From assembly GCF_003333325.1 (NCBI RefSeq), contig NZ_QOLC01000069.1:1-51330 (forward strand): a stretch of DNA of 51,330 nt, written 5' to 3'. Position 1 is the stretch's first letter. Every line of letters starts with the position of its first letter. A program made the translations under genes and the position numbers. The notes under the pieces were generated by a model. It had not been told where the DNA came from, ran no database searches, and worked only from the letters and a program-made list of their open reading frames with translations. Shown here in pieces: positions 17,253 to 26,916 of this stretch. Origin of the DNA: Candidatus Ulvibacter alkanivorans (GTDB lineage Bacteria > Bacteroidota > Bacteroidia > Flavobacteriales > Flavobacteriaceae).

Positions 17253-19688
17253 TTAGGATTCTTTATTAAAAAGATATTTTATGTTATTATAATCGAGGAA
17301 ATAGGTGATACGAAGTGAAACCGAGTTTTGTTGCGGCTGCGCAAATAAATTGTCTAAACTCTCACTATATCCCAAGGTGGCCAAATTATCCTGATTAAAT
17401 ATCTGGTTTCTATAAAGCAAAGTTGCCTCGCTACCAGGAGCAAATCGCCAACGAAAACTAAGGTCTAAGTTCCAAATGTTGAAATTGCGATTCGGGTCGT
17501 TTTCAGAGACATCATAGGTAGTTACGGTTCGCGTTCCATCCTCATTCAAGGTAAAGAATACATTATCGCTATAATCGGCCGTACTCCAAAAATTGCGGAA
17601 TCGAAGATTCAATGCTTTATAGGGATCAAAATTGTAATTAGCCGTTATGCTGTTCTCGATATTGGTAATATCTCGTTGGCCAAAGAATATTTCCGTATCG
17701 GTGTTATCAATATAACCAAAGGCCTTATTGTTTATTGAAAAGTCGCTGGATAAGATTACTAAAAACTTATCTGAGAATCGATACCGTGGGGAAAAATCGA
17801 TAAAATAATTGCGTTGAGGATCTTCTAAAAAGGTGCGATATCCAAATCCGGCATCAAAAGCGAACTTCTTTCTAAAATCGGTAGAGACAAACACATTGCC
17901 ACCGAAGTTTTGATTAAAGGTAACAAAGCGCCCAGGCACACGGGGCTCAAAATAATCATCACTGTCTGTATTATACCCTAAGTTTAGGCCATATGCCAAG
18001 CGGTTTATGGTAAAGAAAAACGAGTTCAAGTTAAAATTATTACTCGTTTGCACGTCTGGCTTATACAATCGATTGTGCCTGGCTGTCAAGCTAATTCTAT
18101 ATCGATTGTAAATACTAGTAGGCTCAAAGATCTCATACGAAATACCTGCTACGAAATTGTTGAAATTATTTCTGAAGCTTATTCCGAGGTCGTTTATATC
18201 GTAGGTGGTATTAGCAAAATCGTGCCCTATTCGATATCTGAAATTTCCTTTAATTCGAGCAATATCCAATTCCGATAAGAACCCGGTCGAGGTTCCATCT
18301 ACATCATTCACATTACTCACAATGGCTCTTCCTGATACGCCAAATCTGTTTTCCTTATCTGCGACATCAAACACGAAAGCCGAGGTGTTGCCATCTCTAA
18401 AACTACCGTCACGTGTCACATTTGTATTGATTAATGAGATGGACGAGTTCTCATTAAATTGTTGGTCCAATACTATTATATTATAATTGGCCAACGGTTC
18501 TACTACTACCTCACGAGCGTTACCGCTTAGTGTGTCACGCACAATGGCAATTGTTTTTTCTGTAACTGCATTAAAGAAACCAATACCTAGACCTTCTTTG
18601 GTTCTACCACTAATTTTTAGTGCGTTTAGGAGATTAACTTTTTCGGGAAATTCATCTACGACTTCACTGTCGTTCAATTCCCCAACATTACCGGTAGGTC
18701 TGCTTCCTACACGTCTAGAAAAAAATATTCCGCCTTTTCTAAAAAGATCGATCCCCTCGGTAAAAAATTGTCGATTTTCACCAAAGGTTTGTTCAAACGG
18801 TCCTAAATTTAATCGTACTTCATCAAAGGATGTTTGTCCAAAATCCGGAATTAGTGTCGCATCAAGTGTAAAACTGTCGCTCAATCCGTATTTTATATCC
18901 ATTCCTGCGGAAAAGTTGGTTTCCGACTCGCCATCAAAATTCGTAAACAATCCTTGGGCAAAGGGGAAGAAGGTGAGGCGAGTAGGGGGATCAATATTTC
19001 GAACTCCCGTAACTTTACCATTGTACTGTGTCGCTCTTCCCACATCATTCTTGATGAAATTCCATGTATGCGTTTCATTTTCATTGACCAAACGTCGATA
19101 AAAATTGACACTCCAATTTTGAACCTCGACCTCAGGAAATCGAAGTGCATTATAAGGGATGCGATACTCGGCATACCAGCCTTTATTGTCTTTAGAGATC
19201 CTGCACTCGAAAACAACATCGTATCCAAAGTCTTGATTGTTCTGTGTAACCCGAGAATCACCAATAGTTCCTGCACTCGTTACGAAGAATCGAGTTTCAT
19301 TAAGTCCGTCGTTATAGGTATTTAAAGCTACATAGAAATTATCGGCTTGTACAAACACATCGTCACGTTGCGAAAACTGACTCGGAATTTCGTCAGGATT
19401 TGGGTAATACAAATAGGCTGCTACATAAACCGCCTTGTCGTCGTACGCCATCTTTACCTCTGTTTGTAATGCGGGATCGATGGTTCCTTCATTTCCGGGT
19501 TCGTACATGTTAAAGTTACCATAGGCAGGTAATGATTCCCAAACAGTATCGTCTAAAACGCCATCAATTTTTGGCGGATTTTCAATTCGCACAGCTTCGA
19601 TCGATTTATCCGTTTGTGCCAATGTTAGCGTAGCGTGAAAAAGGGTAACAAATAGAATAAAATAGCGGGATAGTTTGGTATGCTTCAA
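17253..19688 (-). CDS. DUF5916 outer-membrane protein with CBM9-like N-terminus
   Basis: 811 residues starting at a TTG codon (19686-19688); no ATG lies just upstream, and the TTG gives a good signal peptide (LSRYFILFVTLFHATLTLAQ). A CBM9-like carbohydrate-binding domain spans about 28-220 (ENPPKIDGVLDDTVWESLPAYG, described by position). The remainder is a DUF5916 region of alternating aromatic beta-strands that probably forms an outer-membrane beta-barrel. The real ligand or substrate is unknown. This is the longest gene in the window with no copy of the TTCCGAAG motif. Confidence 0.87.
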   Translation of the reverse strand: MKHTKLSRYFILFVTLFHATLTLAQTDKSIEAVRIENPPKIDGVLDDTVWESLPAYGNFNMYEPGNEGTIDPALQTEVKMAYDDKAVYVAAYLYYPNPDEIPSQFSQRDDVFVQADNFYVALNTYNDGLNETRFFVTSAGTIGDSRVTQNNQDFGYDVVFECRISKDNKGWYAEYRIPYNALRFPEVEVQNWSVNFYRRLVNENETHTWNFIKNDVGRATQYNGKVTGVRNIDPPTRLTFFPFAQGLFTNFDGESETNFSAGMDIKYGLSDSFTLDATLIPDFGQTSFDEVRLNLGPFEQTFGENRQFFTEGIDLFRKGGIFFSRRVGSRPTGNVGELNDSEVVDEFPEKVNLLNALKISGRTKEGLGIGFFNAVTEKTIAIVRDTLSGNAREVVVEPLANYNIIVLDQQFNENSSISLINTNVTRDGSFRDGNTSAFVFDVADKENRFGVSGRAIVSNVNDVDGTSTGFLSELDIARIKGNFRYRIGHDFANTTYDINDLGISFRNNFNNFVAGISYEIFEPTSIYNRYRISLTARHNRLYKPDVQTSNNFNLNSFFFTINRLAYGLNLGYNTDSDDYFEPRVPGRFVTFNQNFGGNVFVSTDFRKKFAFDAGFGYRTFLEDPQRNYFIDFSPRYRFSDKFLVILSSDFSINNKAFGYIDNTDTEIFFGQRDITNIENSITANYNFDPYKALNLRFRNFWSTADYSDNVFFTLNEDGTRTVTTYDVSENDPNRNFNIWNLDLSFRWRFAPGSEATLLYRNQIFNQDNLATLGYSESLDNLFAQPQQNSVSLRITYFLDYNNIKYLFNKES

Positions 19689-19784
19689 TGGATGAATTTT
19701 GATTGCTTCTGATCTAAAAACTCGGAAAACGCAAATCTAATGTTCTCGTAAGGGTCGAACTATTAATAAAAAGTTAAAATGCCG

Positions 19785-19812
19785 TTGCATCTTATTTGTA
19801 GCTGTATTTTTA
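19785..19812 (+). promoter_or_regulatory. Candidate msrA-folE promoter
   Basis: TTG at 19785-19787, a 17-bp spacer and TATTTTTA at 19805-19812 fit the Bacteroidota pattern with one mismatch in the -7 box, 20 nt before the msrA ATG. Confidence 0.4.
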
Positions 19813-19832
19813 ATTGTAATATTGTTTAATAA

Positions 19833-20375
19833 ATGAATAAAAACTTAGAACAAATTGTCCTGGCAGGTGGTTGCTTTTGGTGTACCGAAGCTGTTTTTCA
19901 ACGAATTGAAGGTGTTGAAAGCGTAGTTTCAGGTTATACGGGCGGACATATAAAAAACCCGGCGTATAGAGAGGTGTGCAGTGGGAGAACCGGGCATGCC
20001 GAAGGAATCAAAATTAGTTATGACCCGGCTGTGGTTTCGCTTGAGACCATACTTGAAGTGTTTTTTGCAACTCACGATCCAACAACCTTAAATCGGCAAG
20101 GAAATGATAAAGGAACGCAATATCGAAGCGGTATTTTCTATCTTTCCGAAGCACAAAAGGAAAAAGCCGAAGCAATGATCTCATTATTGGATGAAAATAA
20201 GGTATTCAACGATGCGATCGTAACGGAAGTGACACCACTAGATGTGTTCTATGAAGCCGAAGAGGACCATCAAGATTTTTATAATGAAAATACCTCGCAA
20301 CCCTACTGTCAATTTATTGTTGCGCCTAAGATTGATAAAATCAAAAAATATTATTCCGATAAATTAAAAAAATAG
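19833..20375 (+). CDS. msrA: Peptide methionine (S)-S-oxide reductase
   Basis: Repairs oxidised methionine in proteins, recycled by thioredoxin. The 180-residue protein carries the active site GGCFWCTEAVF with catalytic Cys14 and Cys17, and the conserved GHAEGIKISYDP and FFATHDPTTLNRQGNDKGTQYRS blocks (given by position about 55-90). No signal peptide, so cytoplasmic. folE starts 3 bp after its stop, so both are on one transcript. Confidence 0.97.
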   Translation: MNKNLEQIVLAGGCFWCTEAVFQRIEGVESVVSGYTGGHIKNPAYREVCSGRTGHAEGIKISYDPAVVSLETILEVFFATHDPTTLNRQGNDKGTQYRSGIFYLSEAQKEKAEAMISLLDENKVFNDAIVTEVTPLDVFYEAEEDHQDFYNENTSQPYCQFIVAPKIDKIKKYYSDKLKK

Positions 20376-20378
20376 TAA

Positions 20379-20978
20379 ATGGCATCATACCGATTCTTCG
20401 AAGAATACGACCAACCTGTTACCGATAAGTTAAAACAAGATTTTAGCAATATTCTTACCGGAGTGGGTGAAGATATAACACGAGAGGGGATCGTTAAAAC
20501 ACCCGAACGCGCTGCAAAAGCAATACAATTCTTAACATCTGGACACTGTCAAGACCCAGAGGAAATATTGCGAAGCGCGATGTTCGAAGAAGGATATAAC
20601 GACATGGTTATAATTAAAGATATTGAGTTGTACTCCTTATGTGAGCATCATATGTTGCCCTTCTTCGGAAAGGCTCACATAGCATATATACCCGACGGTC
20701 GAATTGTAGGCTTAAGTAAAATACCAAGGGTCGTGGATGTGTTTGCGAGAAGATTGCAGGTGCAAGAACGACTTACACATGATATTCTCGAGTGTATTAA
20801 CAACACCCTAAAACCAAAAGGAGTGGCAGTTGTAATTGAAGCTTCACATATGTGCATGATGATGCGCGGGGTGCAAAAACAGAATAGTGTTACCACAACC
20901 TCAGGATTTAGAGGACAATTCGAGAAGATCGAAACACGAAATGAATTCCTAAAACTAATAAGTAGCGATCTTGCATAA
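20379..20978 (+). CDS. folE: GTP cyclohydrolase I
   Basis: First enzyme of tetrahydrofolate (and pterin/queuosine precursor) synthesis: GTP to 7,8-dihydroneopterin triphosphate. 199 residues. Zinc ligands Cys88 and His91 (LCEHHMLPF) and Cys159 ([10 protein letters not shown]) are present, along with [23 protein letters not shown] at about 111-133. It is directly behind msrA, and a small membrane protein gene follows after 52 bp. No riboswitch is visible. Confidence 0.97.
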   Translation: MASYRFFEEYDQPVTDKLKQDFSNILTGVGEDITREGIVKTPERAAKAIQFLTSGHCQDPEEILRSAMFEEGYNDMVIIKDIELYSLCEHHMLPFFGKAHIAYIPDGRIVGLSKIPRVVDVFARRLQVQERLTHDILECINNTLKPKGVAVVIEASHMCMMMRGVQKQNSVTTTSGFRGQFEKIETRNEFLKLISSDLA

Positions 20979-21030
20979 TTTTGGCAAGCTTATTGCGTTT
21001 TTAAAGTGTATAACGTATAATTGAATCGAA

Positions 21031-21339
21031 ATGAAAAACTCAAAATATACCCTTTTACGTAAAGGCATTCTTTTAGATGCATTGGGGATGGTTACATTAG
21101 CAATTCCTTTTGTGGGTCCATTTTTAGACATACTTTGGGCGCCATACGCAGCTAAAAAGATGAACGATATGTATTCTGGGACACAAGGAAAAGTTGCCTC
21201 GGTATTGGTGTTTGTAGAAGAGCTATTACCGGGAATGGATTTTATCCCAACCTTCACGCTTATGTGGTTGTACACCTTCGTTTGGAAAAAGCAAACACAG
21301 CCTACTCCACAAACCATTGAAGTTAAAGTAAACGATTAA
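21031..21339 (+). CDS. Small membrane protein, unknown function
   Basis: 102 residues with two hydrophobic stretches (about 17-38, and 68-90 with a Trp/Tyr-rich end) and a polar C-terminal tail (KKQTQPTPQTIEVKVND). It resembles conserved small proteins of Bacteroidota, but I recognise no named domain. It sits behind msrA-folE and before a strong hairpin terminator, so it is likely the last gene of that operon. Confidence 0.72.
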   Translation: MKNSKYTLLRKGILLDALGMVTLAIPFVGPFLDILWAPYAAKKMNDMYSGTQGKVASVLVFVEELLPGMDFIPTFTLMWLYTFVWKKQTQPTPQTIEVKVND

Positions 21340-21365
21340 AACACACAAGCTACCATAAGTCACAA

Positions 21366-21415
21366 CCCCTTTATAATGTTAAGATTTCATTAACATTTAA
21401 AGGGGCTTGTTTTTG
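21366..21415 (+). terminator. Terminator of the msrA-folE operon
   Basis: A 16-bp stem forms from 21366-21382 and 21390-21405 (CCCCTTTA-T-AATGTTAA against TTAACATTTAAAGGGG; one bulged base) with a 7-nt loop, followed by CTTGTTTTTG. It separates the operon from the metalloprotease gene. Confidence 0.75.
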
Positions 21416-21446
21416 TATTTTCGGAGCCTACTAAATTTCTTATTTC

Positions 21447-23933
21447 ATGAAAAAACAATTTCTCTATTCACTATTCGTATGTTTTCTTGCCCTTTCACTG
21501 GCTGGTTGTTCTACTGCCAAAAAGGCAAAAGGAAACCAAGCAGCAGATGCAGCTAAACAATCTAAAGACAAAAAAAATGGTATTAAACCGTATGACAAGG
21601 TTATAACCAAAGATGCCATAACCGATGAAGGGCTGTTCGATGTACATAAGGTCGAGGACGATTATTTTTATGAGATCCCGGATTCTTTATTCGATAGAGA
21701 AATGTTAATGGTAACGCGAATTGCGAAAACGGCTACCGGAATTGGTTTTGGTGGCGGAAAGCAAAACACCCAAGTATTGCGTTGGCAGAAAAAAGATAAG
21801 CAAGTATTGTTGAGAGTGGTATCGCATCAAATTTATGCTGCAGACTCTCTGCCAATACACCAAGCCGTAGTCAACTCAAATTTTGAGCCTGTATTATATG
21901 CGTTTCCCATAAAGACCATAGGAAAAGATTCAACCTCTACAGTGATCGATGTAACACCATTATTTTCGGAAGATGTTAAACCACTTGGTTATCCTGCGAG
22001 TCGCAGAAAGGCGTATAAGATTTCTAGACTAGACAGCGATCGCAGTTTTATAGAATCTATTAAGAGTTATCCGCTGAATATCGAAGCACGTCACGTAAAG
22101 ACCTATGACGCTTCAGAACCTCCTTCGAATGCAAGTACGGCTTCTATATCATTAGAAATGAACAACTCTATGGTGCTATTGCCTAAGGAGCCAATGCGTC
22201 GTCGTTATTTCGATCAACGTGTAGGATGGTTCGCCAGAGGTCAAACCGATTACGGCTTAGACAATCAAGAAAGCAAGACCGTACGCTACTTAGATCGCTG
22301 GCGTTTAGAAGTAAAGGACGAAGACTTGGCTAAGTTTAATCGTGGCGAATTAGTTGAACCTAAAAAGCAAATCGTATACTATATCGATCCGGCGACTCCG
22401 GTAAAATGGAGGCCATATATTAAGCAGGGTATTGAAGACTGGCAGGTTGCTTTCGAAGCTGCTGGATTTAAGAATGCGATTATTGCAAAGGATCCTCCAT
22501 CGAAAGAAGAAGACCCGGATTGGAGCCCAGAAGATGTACGTTATTCTGTAGTGCGTTACCTTGCTTCTCCTATTCCAAACGCCAACGGACCTCATGTTAG
22601 TGACCCTAGAAGTGGTGAGATCTTGGAAAGTGATATTAACTGGTATCATAACGTAATGACGTTGTTACGCAATTGGTTCTTTGTACAAACAGCCGCTATT
22701 AACCCCGAAGCTAGAGGAGTCGAATTTAAAGATGAAGTGATGGGTCGATTAATTCGGTTTGTTTCGGCTCATGAGGTTGGACATACCCTTGGATTGCCTC
22801 ATAACATGGGAAGTAGTGTCGCTTATCCGGTTGAGATGTTGCGAGATGCCGATTTTACGCAAAAATACGGTACAGCACCTTCGATCATGGATTATGCACG
22901 TTTTAACTACGTAGCACAACCTGGAGACGAAGGAGTTGCCTTAATGCCAAATATTGGTCCGTATGATAAATATGCGATCATGTGGGGATATAAGCCAATT
23001 CCACAGGCGGAAACAGCTAAGGAAGAAAAAGAAATTCTAGACCAATGGATCTTAGAAAAAGCAGATGATCCTATGTATCGCTTCGGAAGACAACAGTTTG
23101 GAGTGATCGACCCTAGTTCTCAAACGGAAGACCTTGGTGACGACGCTGTAAAAGCAAGTAATTACGGGATCATGAACTTAAAACGTATCGTACCAAATCT
23201 AATTCAATGGACAGCCGAGGATGGAAAGGATTATGAGGACTTAAAAACGATGTATGGACAAGTGCTTGGACAGTATAATCGTTATATGGGTCATGTGTCT
23301 TCTAATATTGGAGGGGTTTACGAGTATTATAAGACCTACGATCAAGAAGGAGCCGTATATACACACGTAGATTCCGATCGTCAAGAAGAAAGTATGGAGT
23401 TTATACAAGAACAACTATTCACGACACCGGAGTGGTTAATTGACCCAAATATCTTTAACAAGGTAGAGTCTGCCGGAAGTGTAGAACGTATTAGAAACAC
23501 TCAAGTACGTACGTTAAATAATATCTTAGACTTCGGAAGAATGGCAAGACTTATTGAAAACGAAACGATTAATGGTGATGATGCTTATGGTTTGTTAGAC
23601 ATGATGACCGAATTGAGAAATGGTATCTGGAGTGAACTTGATAGAGGCAGTGAGATCGATACCTACCGCAGAAATTTACAACGTGCCTATATAGATCGTA
23701 TGGAACACTTAATGACCGAGGAACAGAACATTCCAGATTTTGTACGCCGATTTGGTGGTGCAACCGCCGTTGAGGTAAGTCAGAGTGATATTCGTCCGGT
23801 AGTTCGCGCAGAACTTAAAGCATTGCAACGCGATATTAATAGAGCAATAGGTCGTACTTCAGACAGAATGAGTCGATACCATTTGCAAGATGTGGATGAA
23901 CGCATCGAATTGATCTTGAATCCGAATGGATAA
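21447..23933 (+). CDS. Zinc-dependent metalloprotease lipoprotein (DUF5117/DUF5118 type)
   Basis: 828 residues. Signal peptide with lipobox LAGC puts the lipid-modified Cys at 21, so it is an exported lipoprotein. The zinc site HEVGHTLGLPHN gives His442, Glu443, His446 and His452, a metzincin-like HExxHxxGxxH. The N-terminal and central parts fit the DUF5118/DUF5117 layout of large Bacteroidota metalloproteases. The C-terminal third is helical and rich in Arg/Glu. Substrate unknown; likely periplasmic or surface proteolysis. Its own transcription unit, flanked by terminators on both sides. Confidence 0.92.
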   Translation: MKKQFLYSLFVCFLALSLAGCSTAKKAKGNQAADAAKQSKDKKNGIKPYDKVITKDAITDEGLFDVHKVEDDYFYEIPDSLFDREMLMVTRIAKTATGIGFGGGKQNTQVLRWQKKDKQVLLRVVSHQIYAADSLPIHQAVVNSNFEPVLYAFPIKTIGKDSTSTVIDVTPLFSEDVKPLGYPASRRKAYKISRLDSDRSFIESIKSYPLNIEARHVKTYDASEPPSNASTASISLEMNNSMVLLPKEPMRRRYFDQRVGWFARGQTDYGLDNQESKTVRYLDRWRLEVKDEDLAKFNRGELVEPKKQIVYYIDPATPVKWRPYIKQGIEDWQVAFEAAGFKNAIIAKDPPSKEEDPDWSPEDVRYSVVRYLASPIPNANGPHVSDPRSGEILESDINWYHNVMTLLRNWFFVQTAAINPEARGVEFKDEVMGRLIRFVSAHEVGHTLGLPHNMGSSVAYPVEMLRDADFTQKYGTAPSIMDYARFNYVAQPGDEGVALMPNIGPYDKYAIMWGYKPIPQAETAKEEKEILDQWILEKADDPMYRFGRQQFGVIDPSSQTEDLGDDAVKASNYGIMNLKRIVPNLIQWTAEDGKDYEDLKTMYGQVLGQYNRYMGHVSSNIGGVYEYYKTYDQEGAVYTHVDSDRQEESMEFIQEQLFTTPEWLIDPNIFNKVESAGSVERIRNTQVRTLNNILDFGRMARLIENETINGDDAYGLLDMMTELRNGIWSELDRGSEIDTYRRNLQRAYIDRMEHLMTEEQNIPDFVRRFGGATAVEVSQSDIRPVVRAELKALQRDINRAIGRTSDRMSRYHLQDVDERIELILNPNG

Positions 23934-23951
23934 ATAGAAAGATAACAAAGT

Positions 23952-23979
23952 AAAAAAGCCCCTAAATGGGGCTTTTTTT
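23952..23979. terminator. Bidirectional terminator
   Basis: AAAAAAGCCCC and GGGGCTTTTTT flank a 5-nt loop, with A- and T-tracts on both sides. It can end the metalloprotease transcript (+) and the TonB receptor transcript (-). Confidence 0.9.
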
Positions 23980-23980
23980 A

Positions 23981-26251
23981 TTATAATGTAGCCTTTACAC
24001 TTAATTTTAAATTACGTCCCATATTCGGAATACCATCTACCTTTAAGCGAGAAAGATGTGCAATATAGGTGGTGTTAAACAAATTAGTAACACTTAATCC
24101 AAGATCTAATTGTAATTGTTCAAACTGTAGTGTTCCGCCCACGCCTGTGTTAATAAGCGTATATCCCGGTGTTGGAGTTTCAAATTCGCTTATATTGCTC
24201 TGCTTCAGCGTGTTTCGCATACCCAAAAATACATATGTTTGCTTCCGAAGTGAACCATCTTCAAACTCCACTCGAAAGGTATTAGACACAGTATTAGCAG
24301 GAATTAAGGGGAGATCACTATCAACATTTTTCAGTCTACCCACTACCGATTCAAAACTACTTTCTAAATGCAACCAATCCAGCGGATGCGGATGTAAGTG
24401 CAATCCAAATTCACCACCGTACAAATAGGCGTCGTTTTGTTTGTAATTAAATACAAAACTATCTTCTATCATCATCCCGGTGGGTTCAATGAATATATAA
24501 TTATTCACTAGGTTGTAAAAACCACTTCCGAAGATCTCAACATGCTTATTTCTAAATCCGGCCGATACATCTAACTGCACGTTTTGCTCATTTTCTAGGT
24601 TTGGATCTCCGACTTCATATCTATTAGTTCCTTCGTGTTCCCCATTGGAAGTAAGCTCTGCTAGATTTGGAGCACGAAAACCGCTAGCAAGGTTAATTCG
24701 TAGATCGACGGGCTCTGCTAACACGATTTTTGCACCAATGGCAGCATTAAAGCTGCTAAAGTTCTTATCCAATGCAGGAATAAAATCTGGATCTGCCATG
24801 TCACGAGCCGCATCGGTATTAATACTGCGATGATCATAACGTAATCCGGCTTGTAGATCAACTTTCTCTAGATGATAATGGGTAGTTGCAAATATGCCAA
24901 AATCTATTTTGGTAGCATCGGGAATAAGAATTTCTTCCCCAAAATTCTCGTTGGTTTGATATAAGCCTTGTATCCCCACAATCGTTTCAAAATTCCCTAA
25001 CTCCGGCAGATTGTACTTCAAATCGTAGCTTAAAGTGTTCAATTTTAAACGTAAGGCCGCTTCTTCTCCTTCTTCACCTTCCTCATGGTTGCCTTCTCCT
25101 TCTTCATCTTCTTCTTCTTCATGATGATCTTCAAACTCTGAACGATCGTTAAAGGTGTACCCAAATTTAGCATCTAATGAGGAGTTATTGAAATAGAACG
25201 TATTTTCTAAACTCAATAAGTGATTGTCGATCTTTTGGTAGGGTATGATTAAAGACTTGCTGGTAGTTTGAGCTGCGATTTCTTCGGGAATCCCAATGTT
25301 CGAGCGATTATAATTATAGCGGAAGGTTGATTTAAGCGCATTATTCTGAAATCTGATTCCGGTCTTGAGGTCGGTTTCGTTAAACCGACTATTGGTCACT
25401 CGATCACCGTCACCCGTTTCATAATCACTATGAGTAACATAGGTCGTTCTGGCCAGAAACTTAAATTGCTCTCCAGAGGACCGAAACCCTGCTGTATTAC
25501 CAAAACCTATTGTATTCGAAAAGAAGGAGCTGCGCAGGTCCCCTTCGGTGGTATTAGACGAGGCAAATCGTTCGGGATTTAAATACAAAACCCCACCTAA
25601 CGCATCGCTACCATAGAGTAGGGAAGCAGGTCCTTTAATGACCTCTACGCTTTCGATCCCGGCTTCGTTAATTCCTAAGCCGTGTTCATCTCCAAATTGT
25701 TGATTTTCCAATCGCACTCCTTGTGCGTAAGTAAGTACCCGGTTTGAACTTAATCCGCGAATCACAGGTTTTCCAATACCCAAGCCGGTAGAAACCGAAT
25801 TAACACCGGGAATATTGGTAATACCTTCGGCAAGTGTCACCGCACCTCTCGAATTCAATGCATCGGTCGAAACCCGCTCTACCTTCATCACATTATCGCT
25901 TTGAAGCTTATGAAAGGGAGTGGAAATAATAACTTCTTCAATTTCTACGGCACTTTCTTCTAATATGACATCTCTGGTGATTATTGTGCCGTTCACAAAC
26001 TGTGTTTTTTCAGAAATAGTCGCAAAACCCAAATAGGAATAGACCACGGTATAGGTCCCATTTGGGATGTTGTTTATTGTATAAATACCATTGTTGTTAG
26101 CAATGGTGCCTTTTTCAAGCTGGGGAATATGTATGGTTGCCGGTATGGGCATGCCGTCATTGGCGGCCGTAATTGTGCCCGTAATACTATTTTGGGCGTG
26201 TCCCCATACAGCGAATAATAGCGCTAGGGAAACGAATAAATAAGATTTCAT
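23981..26251 (-). CDS. TonB-dependent receptor with acidic/His loop
   Basis: 756 residues, outer membrane. Signal peptide (about 1-19, ending GHAQ), carboxypeptidase-regulatory-like domain (about 20-105), plug (about 118-225) and beta-barrel to the C-terminal residue pattern LKLSVKATL. A loop near residues 370-398 is a run of Glu/Asp with several His (DHHEEEEDEEGEGNHEE), of the kind used by zinc-type receptors to collect metal ions; cation uptake is inferred. Upstream genes in the same direction include a His/Cys-rich secreted protein. It starts 36 bp after that gene's stop, so they are probably co-transcribed. Confidence 0.92.
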   Translation of the reverse strand: MKSYLFVSLALLFAVWGHAQNSITGTITAANDGMPIPATIHIPQLEKGTIANNNGIYTINNIPNGTYTVVYSYLGFATISEKTQFVNGTIITRDVILEESAVEIEEVIISTPFHKLQSDNVMKVERVSTDALNSRGAVTLAEGITNIPGVNSVSTGLGIGKPVIRGLSSNRVLTYAQGVRLENQQFGDEHGLGINEAGIESVEVIKGPASLLYGSDALGGVLYLNPERFASSNTTEGDLRSSFFSNTIGFGNTAGFRSSGEQFKFLARTTYVTHSDYETGDGDRVTNSRFNETDLKTGIRFQNNALKSTFRYNYNRSNIGIPEEIAAQTTSKSLIIPYQKIDNHLLSLENTFYFNNSSLDAKFGYTFNDRSEFEDHHEEEEDEEGEGNHEEGEEGEEAALRLKLNTLSYDLKYNLPELGNFETIVGIQGLYQTNENFGEEILIPDATKIDFGIFATTHYHLEKVDLQAGLRYDHRSINTDAARDMADPDFIPALDKNFSSFNAAIGAKIVLAEPVDLRINLASGFRAPNLAELTSNGEHEGTNRYEVGDPNLENEQNVQLDVSAGFRNKHVEIFGSGFYNLVNNYIFIEPTGMMIEDSFVFNYKQNDAYLYGGEFGLHLHPHPLDWLHLESSFESVVGRLKNVDSDLPLIPANTVSNTFRVEFEDGSLRKQTYVFLGMRNTLKQSNISEFETPTPGYTLINTGVGGTLQFEQLQLDLGLSVTNLFNTTYIAHLSRLKVDGIPNMGRNLKLSVKATL

Positions 26252-26287
26252 AATCTCTCTATGTTTTAAATTAAAAATAATTTTCTG

Positions 26288-26617
26288 CTAAGAGAGGGTA
26301 GCAGGTGGGCCACGAAGGGAATAAGAGTATAAAGTCTCGGTTTCTTTCCAATACGTGTAGAAAGTGGTTATAGTTAACGTTTTTATTGCTTCGGAAACAG
26401 TTTCCGAAGTCAACAACTCATAGGTAAAAGAGGAAAGATGGAAGCTACAAATCGAGCAGTCTAGTTGTTTTTCATGAAAATGAACCGAAACTTCCTTACA
26501 CGGTTTGTGTTCGTGGCTGTCAAAAGTGTGTGCAAGTTGCACTGCCACAGGCAATAATAACGCTATCGATAAGAGTATCGATCCAATTAGGTGCGCTATT
26601 TTTTGCTGAAAAATCAT
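26288..26617 (-). CDS. Small His/Cys-rich exported protein
   Basis: 109 residues. A hydrophobic segment (about 8-28) acts as signal peptide or anchor, followed by HTFDSHEHKPCKEVSVHFHEKQ and DCSICSFH: six His and three Cys within about 35 residues, a likely metal-binding patch. No named domain recognised. It overlaps the upstream gene by 4 bp and precedes the TonB receptor by 36 bp. A role as metal chaperone or sensor for that receptor is inference. Two inverted TTCCGAAG motifs at 26389-26409 lie inside it. Confidence 0.72.
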   Translation of the reverse strand: MIFQQKIAHLIGSILLSIALLLPVAVQLAHTFDSHEHKPCKEVSVHFHEKQLDCSICSFHLSSFTYELLTSETVSEAIKTLTITTFYTYWKETETLYSYSLRGPPATLS

Positions 26618-26916
26618 TTAGGTAACAAGAAGCCAAGCTTCATGGCTCGGAGCATTTTTTTTTCAAAGTTCCAAAAAAATTCGAATTCACCAAAGAGCCA
26701 CCCGAAAAAAACCAATAATACTTGGTAAATCGGAAATATGATCAAGATTCGAACCGGCCAATAAATATACCAACCCATTTCTTCAGTAATACCTACCACA
26801 TCGGTTAGCGGACCGGCAAATTTAGCCGAGGTGCTTCCGGTAATGGCAAAAACTACAAAAACGACTGTAAGTTGCCAATTAGAAGTAAGGTTCCAACGTT
26901 GTTTTAATTTTTTCAA
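26614..26916 (-). CDS. DUF6787-like membrane protein
   Basis: 100 residues with two membrane segments (about 15-33, and 52-74 in a Trp/Phe-rich stretch) and a basic C-terminus. It resembles the DUF6787 family (VFAITGSTSAK, LRAMKLGFLLPK). The start codon is TTG (26914-26916), overlapping the stop of the DUF6146 gene in the 4 bases TTGA, a sign of coupled translation. It overlaps the next gene by 4 bp too. Confidence 0.7.
   Translation of the reverse strand: MKKLKQRWNLTSNWQLTVVFVVFAITGSTSAKFAGPLTDVVGITEEMGWYIYWPVRILIIFPIYQVLLVFFGWLFGEFEFFWNFEKKMLRAMKLGFLLPK

Noticed and set aside
18487..19325. Long open frames on the plus strand opposite the DUF5916 gene
   Set aside because: They are shadows of the 811-residue gene: no promoter, no recognisable protein features and poor composition.
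25055..25131. CTTCTTC/GAAGAAG-rich run in the TonB receptor as a sequencing error or repeat expansion
   Set aside because: The frame stays open and the encoded Glu/His loop is a known type of receptor loop; no exact tandem unit was found.
26389..26409. Inverted repeat as a rho-independent terminator
   Set aside because: No T-run follows on either strand and it lies in the middle of an intact gene.
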